DNA of 49,713 bases. Source: Accumulibacter sp. (GTDB taxonomy: Bacteria; Pseudomonadota; Gammaproteobacteria; Burkholderiales; Rhodocyclaceae). The notes beneath the pieces were generated by a model. The model had not been told where the DNA came from. It was given only the letters and a program-made list of their open reading frames with translations, and did no database searches. The translations under genes and the position numbers were made by a program. Positions 42,991-49,713 of the stretch are shown piece after piece. Positions within the stretch are counted from its first letter, which is position 1. The number at the start of each line of letters is the position of its first letter. The stretch is taken from positions 1 to 49,713 of the forward strand of contig NZ_JAMTDQ010000113.1 of the NCBI RefSeq assembly GCF_023806635.1. Direction: 5' to 3'.

Positions 42991-43227
42991 ATGATGTTGA
43001 TCGGCTGCGAAATGGCGGACAGGGCCGTCGAAGTGCGCAGCAGGCTGCCGTCGTTGCAGACGAAACAGGCCATCGACATCGACGACATGTTCGTCGGGGT
43101 CGGGCACGACCTTCTCGGCAGCGCCCGGTTGATCCACGATTGCTTGGCCAGTTGCCGGACGCTGGGTCACGTGAAGCACGCCGCGCTGCTCAGCCAGCCG
43201 CTGCCGGCGCGCTTCGTCGCGGTCTGA
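42991..43227 (+). CDS. Small hypothetical protein
   Basis: The 78-residue frame starts at ATG 42991, with AGGGGC upstream, and reads MMLIGCEMADRAVEVRSRLP onward. It is soluble, with four Cys, and matches no family I know. Codon use is GC-rich like its neighbours. The open frame extends back to 42949. It could be a real small gene or a chance frame; the ribosome site and its position in an otherwise empty 385-bp gap slightly favour a gene. Confidence 0.35.
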   Translation: MMLIGCEMADRAVEVRSRLPSLQTKQAIDIDDMFVGVGHDLLGSARLIHDCLASCRTLGHVKHAALLSQPLPARFVAV

Positions 43228-43266
43228 AGCGGGCCGGTCAGTTTCTCAGGAGAGGAGTGGAGGGGG

Positions 43267-44142
43267 ATGGACTATCGCAAGCAGTTGATGGTCAGGCCGG
43301 GCGAGAACCTCAGCCTGGCGAAGATCGATCCGTCGCAGAGCGGGCCGCACGCTTCGGCCGAGGCGGCGCTGCCGGAGGTTCAGAAGAACGTCGCGCGCAT
43401 GGACGAGTTGCAGGCACTGCTCTACGCCGATGGCGGGCAGTCGCTGCTCGTTGTCCTGCAGGCGCTCGACGCTGCCGGCAAGGATGGCGTCGTGCGCCAC
43501 CTGTTCAGCGGCATGAACCCGCAGGGCACGCGCGTCTTCGGCTTCAAGCAGCCGAGCGCCGAAGAGGCGGCGCACGACTTCCTCTGGCGCGCGCACCAGC
43601 GGACGCCGGCGAAGGGCGAGGTCGTCGTCTTCAACCGCTCGCACTATGAGGACGTGCTCGTCGTCCGCGTGCACCAGCTCGTCCCGAAGGCCGTCTGGTC
43701 GAAGCGCTTTGCGCTGATCAACGACTTCGAGAAGATGCTCGTGCAGAACGGCACGCGCGTCCTCAAGTTCTTCCTGCACATCAGCCCCGAGGAGCAACTG
43801 GCCCGCTTCCGGCAGCGGCTCGATGACCCGGCGCGCAACTGGAAGATCAGCGAGTCGGACTATTCGGAACGCGAGCTGTGGTCCGACTACGTCACCGCCT
43901 ACGAGGAGGCGCTGAGCAGGACCAGCAGCAAGGATGCGCCGTGGTACGTCATTCCGGCCAACCACAAGTGGTTCCGCAACCTCGCCATTTCGCAGATCAT
44001 CGTCGACACGATGGAAGGGATGGGGCTCCAGACGCCGCCGACGCGTGTGAACCTGCAGGAAATCGCGGCCAAGTATCACGCCGCAGAGGCGGCGCAGGAG
44101 AAGCGTTCGGGCAAACCGGCGAAGCGCGTGGCCAAGGCGTAG
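43267..44142 (+). CDS. ppk2: Polyphosphate kinase 2 family protein
   Basis: The 291-residue product starts at ATG 43267 after AGGAGAGGAG. Walker A is LDAAGKDG (67-74), preceded by LLVVLQA, and the lid/Walker B region is VVFNRSHYEDVLVVRVHQ (120-137). DDPARNWKISESDYSER and WYVIPANHKWFRN follow. The NRSHYEDVL form suggests a nucleotide-phosphorylating class of PPK2 (AMP and/or ADP from polyphosphate) rather than the GDP-preferring class. That sub-assignment is from memory of motifs. It fits a polyphosphate-metabolising host. Confidence 0.92.
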   Translation: MDYRKQLMVRPGENLSLAKIDPSQSGPHASAEAALPEVQKNVARMDELQALLYADGGQSLLVVLQALDAAGKDGVVRHLFSGMNPQGTRVFGFKQPSAEEAAHDFLWRAHQRTPAKGEVVVFNRSHYEDVLVVRVHQLVPKAVWSKRFALINDFEKMLVQNGTRVLKFFLHISPEEQLARFRQRLDDPARNWKISESDYSERELWSDYVTAYEEALSRTSSKDAPWYVIPANHKWFRNLAISQIIVDTMEGMGLQTPPTRVNLQEIAAKYHAAEAAQEKRSGKPAKRVAKA

Positions 44143-44255
44143 GCGGCAACCGCTGGCCGCGACTCCTTGAAGCCCGCAACAAGGGGGAGAGGCGTTGCGG
44201 CTACGGCCGGCGCAGTCCCGGCAACGTGTTCCCGCACCGTGCTTGCCGACTGTGG

Positions 44256-44299
44256 CACAAGGCCAGCACTGGCCCGTTGTGACACGACTGTGCTACAGT
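44256..44299 (+). promoter_or_regulatory. Palindromic operator and extended -10 promoter of the toxin-antitoxin pair
   Basis: The palindrome GGCCAG-CA-CTGGCC (44261-44274) is flanked by CACAA (44256-44260) and TTGTG (44277-44281), extending the dyad to 26 bp. An extended -10, TGC-TACAGT (44291-44299), follows about 30 bp before the antitoxin ATG. Autoregulation by the RHH antitoxin or its complex is likely. Confidence 0.5.
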
Positions 44300-44327
44300 T
44301 GCGCGAGCCAACCATCGGGAGATCGCC

Positions 44328-44612
44328 ATGACCACCACGACCATTCGCCTGCCTGAAGAACTGAAAGCCAGGGTCACGGCAGCAGCAGCGCGCACCGGCA
44401 CGACGGCGCATGCCTTCATCCTCGAGGCCATCGCCGAAAAGGCGGCGAACGAAGAGTGCCGTGCAGAGTTCGACACCGAAGCCGAGGAGCGCTACACCAG
44501 GATGGTCGCCTCCGGGATGGCGATCCCCTGGAGCGACATGCGCACCTATCTGCAAGAGCGTGTTGCCGGCAAGCGGCCAACACGGCCCGTAGCGCGCAAG
44601 CTGGCTCGCTGA
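44328..44612 (+). CDS. Ribbon-helix-helix antitoxin
   Basis: The 94-residue protein starts at ATG 44328 after GGGAGA. Residues 3-45 are a RHH/CopG-type DNA-binding fold (TTTIRLPEELKARVTAAAAR, then GTTAHAFILEAIAEKA). The C-terminal half (EERYTRMVASGMAIPWSDMR) would wrap the toxin. It neutralises the ParE-like toxin encoded directly downstream and probably represses its own promoter. The toxin start lies two bases after its stop. Confidence 0.85.
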   Translation: MTTTTIRLPEELKARVTAAAARTGTTAHAFILEAIAEKAANEECRAEFDTEAEERYTRMVASGMAIPWSDMRTYLQERVAGKRPTRPVARKLAR

Positions 44613-44614
44613 AT

Positions 44615-44917
44615 GTGGCGCGCCTCGAGATTGCGCCCGAGGTCGTGGAGGATTTCGAGCGCATCGTGGACCACCTCGCGAGCTGCCAGGTCGAACACCC
44701 GGAACGGCGCATCGACGAAATCATCGCCGCACTGGATGTGTTGCAGAGCAACCCGCTGATCGGCCGACCCGCTGCCAACCGCAAGCGCGAACTGGTCATC
44801 GGGCGTCGCGCTCACGGATACCTGGCCCTCTACCGTCATGTCGCGGAGATCGATACGGTGATCGTACTGGCCGTGCGCAGCCAGCGGGAAGCGGGATACG
44901 TGGAGCGGGGCGAGTGA
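44615..44917 (+). CDS. ParE/RelE-family toxin
   Basis: The 100-residue product starts at GTG 44615, which puts the frame at ARLEIAPEVVEDFERIVDHL, the canonical beginning of this family. Later motifs are NPLIGRPAANRKRELVIGRR, GYLALYRH and IVLAVRSQREAGY. This is the RelE/ParE barnase-like fold. ParE members act on gyrase and RelE members cleave mRNA; the sequence looks more ParE-like because of the RxxR-P and LYR pattern. An ATG at 44613 is out of frame. Confidence 0.85.
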   Translation: MARLEIAPEVVEDFERIVDHLASCQVEHPERRIDEIIAALDVLQSNPLIGRPAANRKRELVIGRRAHGYLALYRHVAEIDTVIVLAVRSQREAGYVERGE

Positions 44918-45284
44918 ACAGCCAGCGGTGGTGGTACGTCAACTGAATCGGGCAACTGCAGTGATGAGTCGGACGACGGCGGTGCGTGGACCAGGGCGGA
45001 TGTTCTGTCGGGCAGCGCGCCGTCAACGCCGGCAGTGAGGAATTTCGGCTCGCCGAGCGTCGGGCACGCAGGGCGGCGCGATCGGCTGCGAGACCGTCTT
45101 GACGGCGGGTGGCCCGGGCGTGGATACTGCGCCGCGCAGGTGAAGCGCGGTGGCCGGCTGGCGAAGGATGCCGCCAAAGGCCCTGGAGGGCAGGAGCCGG
45201 CGGGGCGGCGACCGGCAACCTGCAAGGCGCCGGTCTTGCGGCCGGGCGCCTTCGGGCCGAGCCCAGATCGATCGTGAGGGGACG
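44918..45284. other. 367-bp gap before the SulP gene
   Basis: I see no supported gene. The stretch is GC-rich with short GGCGCC palindromes near its end and includes the ribosome site of the SulP gene (GAGGGG). The antisense frames here are shadows of GC-rich codon structure. Confidence 0.4.
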
Positions 45285-47030
45285 ATGACACAGGAAGGCG
45301 AAGAGCAGCGCTTTCGGCTGCCGATCTTGCAGGGGGTCCTGCCGGTTGACCGTGGCGGCCTGACGCGCGACGTCCTGGCCGGGTTGACGCTGGCCGCGCT
45401 CGCCATTCCGGGGACGATGGGTTACACCAAGATCATCGGCACGCCGGTGATCACCGGGCTGTACACCATCCTCATCCCGATGGCGCTGTTCGCGATTTTC
45501 GGGTCGTCGCGGCATCTGTCGGTGGGCGCCGATTCGGCGACGGCGGCGGTGGTCGCCGCCGGTCTTGCCGGCATGGCCGCGCGCGGCTCGGACGAGTGGC
45601 TGGCGCTGTGCAGCCTGCTGGCGCTGATGGCCGGGGTTCTGATGTTCGCCGCGCGAGTCTTGCGGCTCGGTTTCCTCGCAGATTTTCTCTCGCGCACGGT
45701 TCTCGTCGGCTTTCTCACCGGCGTCGGCGTACAGGTGGCGCTGCTCGAGGTGTCGGGCATGCTCGGCCTGCAGCGAACGAGCAACGATCCGCTGCTCGAG
45801 ATCGTCCGTGATCTGCGGCTGATCGGCGAGAGCAACCCTTACGCGGTGTGCGTTTCGCTCGCCGTGCTGGCGGTGATCCTCGGCTGCCGGCGAATCTCGG
45901 ACCGCGTGCCCGGGGGCCTGATCGCCGTCATCGCCGCCATCGGCATCAGCTGGGCGCTGCGTCTCGATGCCCACCTCGAGACGCTGGGCGCCGTGCCGAG
46001 TGGTCTGCCGACGCTCGGCCTGCCGCAGGTCGAATGGAACTGGGCGCTGCTGCAGAAGCTGCTGCCGATCGCCTTTGCCTGCTTCGTCGTCATCCTGGCG
46101 CAGAGCGCCGCCACCTCGCGCGCCTACGCCGCCAAGTACAGCGATCGCTTCGACGAAAACGTGGACATGGTCGGCCTGGGAATGGCCAATCTCGGTGCCG
46201 GACTGTCGGGGACCTTCATCGTCAATGGCAGTCCGACCAACACGGCGATGGTCGATGGCGGTGGCGGCCGCAGTCAGGTGGCGCAGCTCACCACCTGCGT
46301 CCTCGTGCTGCTGGTGCTGCTGTTTCTCACCGGGCCGTTGGCGCACCTGCCGACGGCGGTGCTGTCGTCGATCGTCTTTCTGGTGGCGGTGCGAATGATC
46401 GACATCCGCGGGATGCACCGGATCTACGTCGAGGCACGTGCCGAGTTCGCGGTGGCCTTGCTGACGGCGGTCACGGTCGTCGTCGTCGGCGTCGAGCAGG
46501 GCATCCTCTTGGCGATGGTGCTGTCGTTGCTCGATCACGTGCGGCGAGGCTACCGGGGTCACAACTCGATCATCGCGGCGGACAAGCGGCACAAGGGCTG
46601 GCTGACGGTTCCCCTCGGCGAGCCGCGGCAGATCGCGCCCGGGTTGCTGGTCTACTGGTTCACCAACAGCCTCTACTATGCCAATGCCGGGCAGTTCGCC
46701 GAGGAGGTCCTGCGACTGGCGCGGGGCAAGGGAGATGCGCCACTGCGGTGCCTGTGCGTGCAGGCGGCGTCGATCGGCGACGTGGACTTCTCTGCCGCGG
46801 CCATGTTACGTGATACCTGCAAGCTGCTTGCGGAGCAGGGGATCACGCTGGTGTTCGCGCACGCTTCGCCGGCCGTGCGCGCGCAGTTCGACCGCTATGG
46901 GTTGACAGAGGTCCTGGGTACCGAGGCCTTCTATGGCTCGCTGCGCGCCGTCCTGGATGCCTGGGAGCACCTGCGGGACGCAACCGAGGCATCGCCGCCA
47001 GACGCGGCCGGCAGCACGCCGCCGGCCTGA
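45285..47030 (+). CDS. SulP-family inorganic anion transporter with STAS domain
   Basis: The 581-residue product starts at ATG 45285 after GAGGGG. About ten to twelve membrane segments cover residues 30-420, with the SulP signatures ALAIPGTMGYTKIIGTPVIT (38-57), HLSVGADSATAAVVAAGL and NLGAGLSGTFIVNGSPTNTA. A cytoplasmic STAS domain follows (about 450-560: LVYWFTNSLYYANAGQF, then ASIGDVDFSAAAMLRDTC). SulP proteins move sulfate, bicarbonate or other anions; the substrate cannot be read from sequence. It is convergent with the CorA gene across 77 bp. Confidence 0.9.
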   Translation: MTQEGEEQRFRLPILQGVLPVDRGGLTRDVLAGLTLAALAIPGTMGYTKIIGTPVITGLYTILIPMALFAIFGSSRHLSVGADSATAAVVAAGLAGMAARGSDEWLALCSLLALMAGVLMFAARVLRLGFLADFLSRTVLVGFLTGVGVQVALLEVSGMLGLQRTSNDPLLEIVRDLRLIGESNPYAVCVSLAVLAVILGCRRISDRVPGGLIAVIAAIGISWALRLDAHLETLGAVPSGLPTLGLPQVEWNWALLQKLLPIAFACFVVILAQSAATSRAYAAKYSDRFDENVDMVGLGMANLGAGLSGTFIVNGSPTNTAMVDGGGGRSQVAQLTTCVLVLLVLLFLTGPLAHLPTAVLSSIVFLVAVRMIDIRGMHRIYVEARAEFAVALLTAVTVVVVGVEQGILLAMVLSLLDHVRRGYRGHNSIIAADKRHKGWLTVPLGEPRQIAPGLLVYWFTNSLYYANAGQFAEEVLRLARGKGDAPLRCLCVQAASIGDVDFSAAAMLRDTCKLLAEQGITLVFAHASPAVRAQFDRYGLTEVLGTEAFYGSLRAVLDAWEHLRDATEASPPDAAGSTPPA

Positions 47031-47107
47031 TCCCGGGGATGTCGCCGGCGTGCGGCGGCGCCGGAGCGTGTCGACCGCGCTCGTCGCCGCGCGCGATGCG
47101 CCGGCCG

Positions 47108-48196
47108 TCAGGGCCGGTTGGCCGGCTGGCCAGTTGGCGTCGGGGCCCCGCCTGGCCGATGGTGCTGGTGGTGTCGTGTGCGGCGGACCCAGTCCGGCCG
47201 GTTGCGCTTCGCATGCTTTCGCTTGCGGCGCCACGCCCCCAGCCAGCCGAGGCTCTTGAACAGCAGGAGGGTCAACAGGAGCGACGCCAGGGGCAGTCCG
47301 ATGCCGAGGAGGAGGAAGGCATCGCGGGTTGACAGAAGGTGGTTGACCGCCCAGTCGAAGTTCATCCCGAAATAGCCGGTGAGGAAACTGATCGGCAGGA
47401 ACACCCAGGAGACCACGGTGAGCCGGTTGATCTGCTCGGACTGCTGGTTCGCCCGGTTCGCCACGTGAGCCTCCATCGCGTCGGCGGTACGCTGACGGTA
47501 ATCGTCGATCAGTTCGACGAGGTCGGCGAGGCGTTCGCTGTAGGTCTGGAACGCTGGCCAGACATTCGCACTGATGCCGGGAAAGCCGCCGATCGAAGTG
47601 ACCACGTTCTCCACCCGGTCACGCAGCGGCACCAGCAGCCGGTGCAGTGACGACAGTTCGCGGCGCAGATCGGCGAGGCTCAACAACTGCTCGCTGACCG
47701 GATCGAGGAAGATCTGGTCCTCCAGCCTGTCGAGGAGTTCGTCGGCGCGCTCGAGGCGCGGGTAGAACCCCGTCAGCAGTTCATTGAGGACGATGAGCAG
47801 CGCGTAGCCCGGATCCGCGGCGATCCGGTCGCACAGCTCACGGAAACGCTGGTACGCCGCCTCGGTGCCCAGTGCGTCGCCGTCGAAGGCGGTAATCAAC
47901 CAGTTCGGCGAGTAGAGGATATGTCCCTCGACGATCCCCTGCGCGCCCGCGTCGGCCCAGGCCGAGATGCGCAGGTACTGTGGGCTCGACTCGAGGTGCG
48001 CCGATCGGCCGAAGCGCGGCAGCCACGAACTCAGGGTGTCGTCGAGGTGCAGCACGGACGCCAGTACGGCGAATTCGTCCGCGCTCGCGTTCGCCAGGTC
48101 GAGCCAGAAGAAGCCTTGTGCCGGCAGCCTGTCGGCAAGGTCGCTGCCCGACAATGAAGTGCGGACGCCTTGCGCATCGATCAGCGTCGCTCTCAC
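47108..48196 (-). CDS. CorA-family divalent cation transporter (ZntB-like)
   Basis: The 362-residue product starts at GTG 48196, with GAAGG upstream. A long cytoplasmic N-terminal domain (1-265) contains the helices of the CorA funnel. Two C-terminal membrane segments follow, the first ending in the pore signature YFGMNF (GMN). A basic/His-rich tail (RRKRKHAKRNRPD, then HHQHH) comes last. The N-terminal domain (LDDTLSSWLPRFGRSAHLES) resembles the ZntB branch more than classical Mg transporters. The exact cation is uncertain. Confidence 0.88.
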   Translation of the reverse strand: MRATLIDAQGVRTSLSGSDLADRLPAQGFFWLDLANASADEFAVLASVLHLDDTLSSWLPRFGRSAHLESSPQYLRISAWADAGAQGIVEGHILYSPNWLITAFDGDALGTEAAYQRFRELCDRIAADPGYALLIVLNELLTGFYPRLERADELLDRLEDQIFLDPVSEQLLSLADLRRELSSLHRLLVPLRDRVENVVTSIGGFPGISANVWPAFQTYSERLADLVELIDDYRQRTADAMEAHVANRANQQSEQINRLTVVSWVFLPISFLTGYFGMNFDWAVNHLLSTRDAFLLLGIGLPLASLLLTLLLFKSLGWLGAWRRKRKHAKRNRPDWVRRTRHHQHHRPGGAPTPTGQPANRP

Positions 48197-48479
48197 CTAC
48201 CTTCGATTTCCTGGTTCCGAAAACACCCTGATCATCATCCGTCCTTGCGCCGCTGCCAGCATCGCGTCCCGTGGCGACAGTATACCCGCTTCACCCTGGC
48301 CGGCCACGGCACCAGACTGCCGGCCCGGGTCCTCGTGTGGCCGCTTCGGCCGCTGCGACCCTCTCGCGCCGTCCGTTGCGCTGCGGGCGGTGGCAGACGG
48401 TACTCATTGACGGCCTCCGGCCCTGCGCATAGGATGCCCGGTTTGCGGCAGACGGGTCACCTGTGAAAGGAGTTGCTCG

Positions 48480-48641
48480 ATGCGACGGTACCGAATCCTT
48501 GGCGGCAGAACGGTCACCATGTCCGTGTGCGCGGCCGGGGTCGCGGCGGCCGATGAGCAGGCGGCGGAACAGGCCGGCGTTCGCCGGGTGACGCCGTCCT
48601 CGCCGAATGAGTTCGGCACGGCGCAGCCGGTCTCGAGGTGA
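48480..48641 (+). CDS. Possible 53-residue leader peptide
   Basis: A short frame (MRRYRILGGRTVTMSVCAAG onward) starts at ATG 48480 after AAAGGAG, the best ribosome site in this region. Its stop (48639-48641) overlaps a GTG at 48638 that is in frame with the outer-membrane gene downstream, giving a GTGA junction. It could be a translated leader that couples to that gene, or the remnant of its original start. No homology is recognised. Confidence 0.35.
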   Translation: MRRYRILGGRTVTMSVCAAGVAAADEQAAEQAGVRRVTPSSPNEFGTAQPVSR

Positions 48642-49713
48642 CGAAGAGCGTGTGGTCCGCAGGGATGGCTCGTCGTACGCGGCATCAGTTTCTGGCCCGA
48701 CCAGGATGGCAACGGGCACAGCGTTGCCGCGTCGGCCTGGGCGGGTACTCCCGGGCACCGGCGGCCGTCGCAGCAGGCTGCCAGTCCGCTGTCGCGGCAG
48801 CCTGCTGGTGGACGCCCCTGCGGCTCCTGGTCCTGCTGCTCGGCATCGTCGCTGCGCATCTCGCCAGCGCGCAGGACATCGAGCCGCGCGCCTATTCGAA
48901 CGCACCGGTTGGCGTCAACTTTCTCATCGCCGGCTATGCCTACACCGCCGGCGCCGTCCCTTTCGACAGCGCGCTGCCGATCCGGAATGCCGAAATGCGG
49001 ACATCGAACGCCGTCCTCGCCTACGCGCGGGTTCTCGATCTTGCCGGCATGTCGGCCAAGTTCGACGCCATCGTGCCCTACAGCTGGCTGTCGGGACACG
49101 CCGAACTGCGCGGGCAGCCGATCGAGCGGATCGTCGACGGGCTGGCTGACCCCCGTTTTCGGCTTTCGGTGAATCTCTACGGTGCGCCGGCGCTGTCGTT
49201 GCCCGAGTTCAGGAATTACGAGCAGGATCTGATCATCGGTGCCAGCCTGCAGGTGTCGGCGCCGGCCGGCCAGTATGACCCGACGCGGGTGGTCAACATC
49301 GGCACCAACCGCTGGTCCTTCAAGCCGGAAATCGGGATTTCCAAGGTGCTCGGGCGGTGGACGCTGGAATCGCAGGCGGCAGTGACCGTGTTCACCGACA
49401 ACCGCGATTTCCATGAGGGCAACCGGCGGCGGCAGGATCCCCTCTACTCGTTGCAGGGGCACGCGATCTACAGTTTTCCGCGCGGCATCTGGGCTTCGCT
49501 CGACTTTACCTATTTCACGGGCGGCCGGACGACGATCGATGGCGTCCAGAGTTCGGACCTGCAGCAGAACTGGCGGCTCGGAGCGACGCTGGCGCTGCCC
49601 GTCGACGTCCACAACTCGGTCAAGCTCTATGCCAGCAGCGGCGTCGCATCGCGTACCGGCTGTTACGTCCCGCCCTATTCAAGCCTCTCCGTCCCGAGCT
49701 ATTCCGGGGTGAG
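48638..49713 (+). CDS. Outer-membrane transporter-like beta-barrel protein, cut by the window end
   Basis: The frame is open to the last base, so the 3' end is missing. Starts at GTG 48638 (coupled to the leader), GTG 48650 or ATG 48665 are possible. A signal peptide lies unusually deep, about 50-70 residues from the ATG: PLRLLVLLLGIVAAHLASAQ. The mature part begins DIEPRAYSNAPVGVNFLIAG and continues with barrel-like strands (VNLYGAPALSLPEF, IGASLQVSAPAGQYDP, NIGTNRWSFKPEIGISKVLG). This matches what I recall of the 'MetA-pathway of phenol degradation' transporter family (PF13557-like). The family is thought to form outer-membrane channels; the substrate is unknown. The long N-terminal stretch before the signal peptide may be untranslated. 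Confidence 0.75.
   Translation, partial: MTKSVWSAGMARRTRHQFLARPGWQRAQRCRVGLGGYSRAPAAVAAGCQSAVAAACWWTPLRLLVLLLGIVAAHLASAQDIEPRAYSNAPVGVNFLIAGYAYTAGAVPFDSALPIRNAEMRTSNAVLAYARVLDLAGMSAKFDAIVPYSWLSGHAELRGQPIERIVDGLADPRFRLSVNLYGAPALSLPEFRNYEQDLIIGASLQVSAPAGQYDPTRVVNIGTNRWSFKPEIGISKVLGRWTLESQAAVTVFTDNRDFHEGNRRRQDPLYSLQGHAIYSFPRGIWASLDFTYFTGGRTTIDGVQSSDLQQNWRLGATLALPVDVHNSVKLYASSGVASRTGCYVPPYSSLSVPSYSGV

Noticed and set aside
44796-46592. A 598-residue minus-strand open frame across the toxin and SulP genes
   Set aside because: SulP and ParE motifs on the plus strand are clear; the antisense product is Arg/His/Asp-rich low-complexity.

Overview
The window looks like the chromosome of a high-GC betaproteobacterium that has taken up an ICEclc-type integrative and conjugative element (ICE). 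A 'Candidatus Accumulibacter'-like or related polyphosphate-active organism fits the PPK2-family kinase, the heme-c chemoreceptor and the set of envelope proteins. That placement is inference; no rRNA or other taxonomic marker is present.

Left part, 1-23702: the right arm of the ICE. It holds a MobH-family relaxase (1883-3748) with a structured leader, an AbiJ-like nuclease upstream of it, and a large defence cargo. Next come a LysR regulator, an XRE regulator, a LysR-type effector domain without a DNA-binding domain, and a 641-residue IntB13-like tyrosine recombinase. The recombinase starts about 240 bp from a tRNA-Gly(CCC) gene on the minus strand. The 3' end of that tRNA (23685-23702) is the presumed attachment site. 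The rest of the ICE lies off the left edge.

The cargo has two back-to-back modules that converge with only 16 bp between them. On the plus strand is a three-gene cassette: a three-part TIR protein, a stand-alone SLOG-type protein and a ThsB-like TIR protein. It resembles a rearranged Thoeris system. On the minus strand is a run of nine genes of about 12.8 kb that reads as one operon behind a good sigma70-type promoter: WYL regulator (BrxR/CapW-like), SNF2 helicase, DUF4391, type III Mod, type III Res, then TIR, Nmad2, MazG-like and uracil-DNA-glycosylase-like genes. The last four are AT-richer by eye and are joined to res through a GTGA overlap. They look like an accessory module captured by a restriction operon.

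Right part, 23759-49713: the host chromosome, with typical high-GC codon use. It holds small envelope lipoproteins, a large aromatic-repeat lipoprotein and a DUF2721 membrane protein. A three-gene NAD/ADP-ribose cluster follows: a Nudix hydrolase, a deoxyribosyltransferase-like plus macro protein, and a SIR2-CHAT fusion whose CHAT cysteine appears lost. Then come a heme-c/PilZ chemoreceptor, cardiolipin synthase, a MarC protein, and a run of envelope genes (OmpA-like, FadL-like, DUF2092 and others). The window ends with PPK2, a RHH/ParE toxin-antitoxin pair, SulP, CorA and a truncated outer-membrane protein.

The strongest candidates for undescribed systems are the TIR-SLOG-TIR cassette (4057-6317), the TIR-Nmad2-MazG-UDG module attached to the type III operon (6334-9226), and the Nudix / NDT-macro / SIR2-CHAT cluster (29232-33316). 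All three point to NAD-derived or nucleotide-based signalling or depletion. Family calls were made by reading translated sequence and from memory of family motifs; no database search was run.
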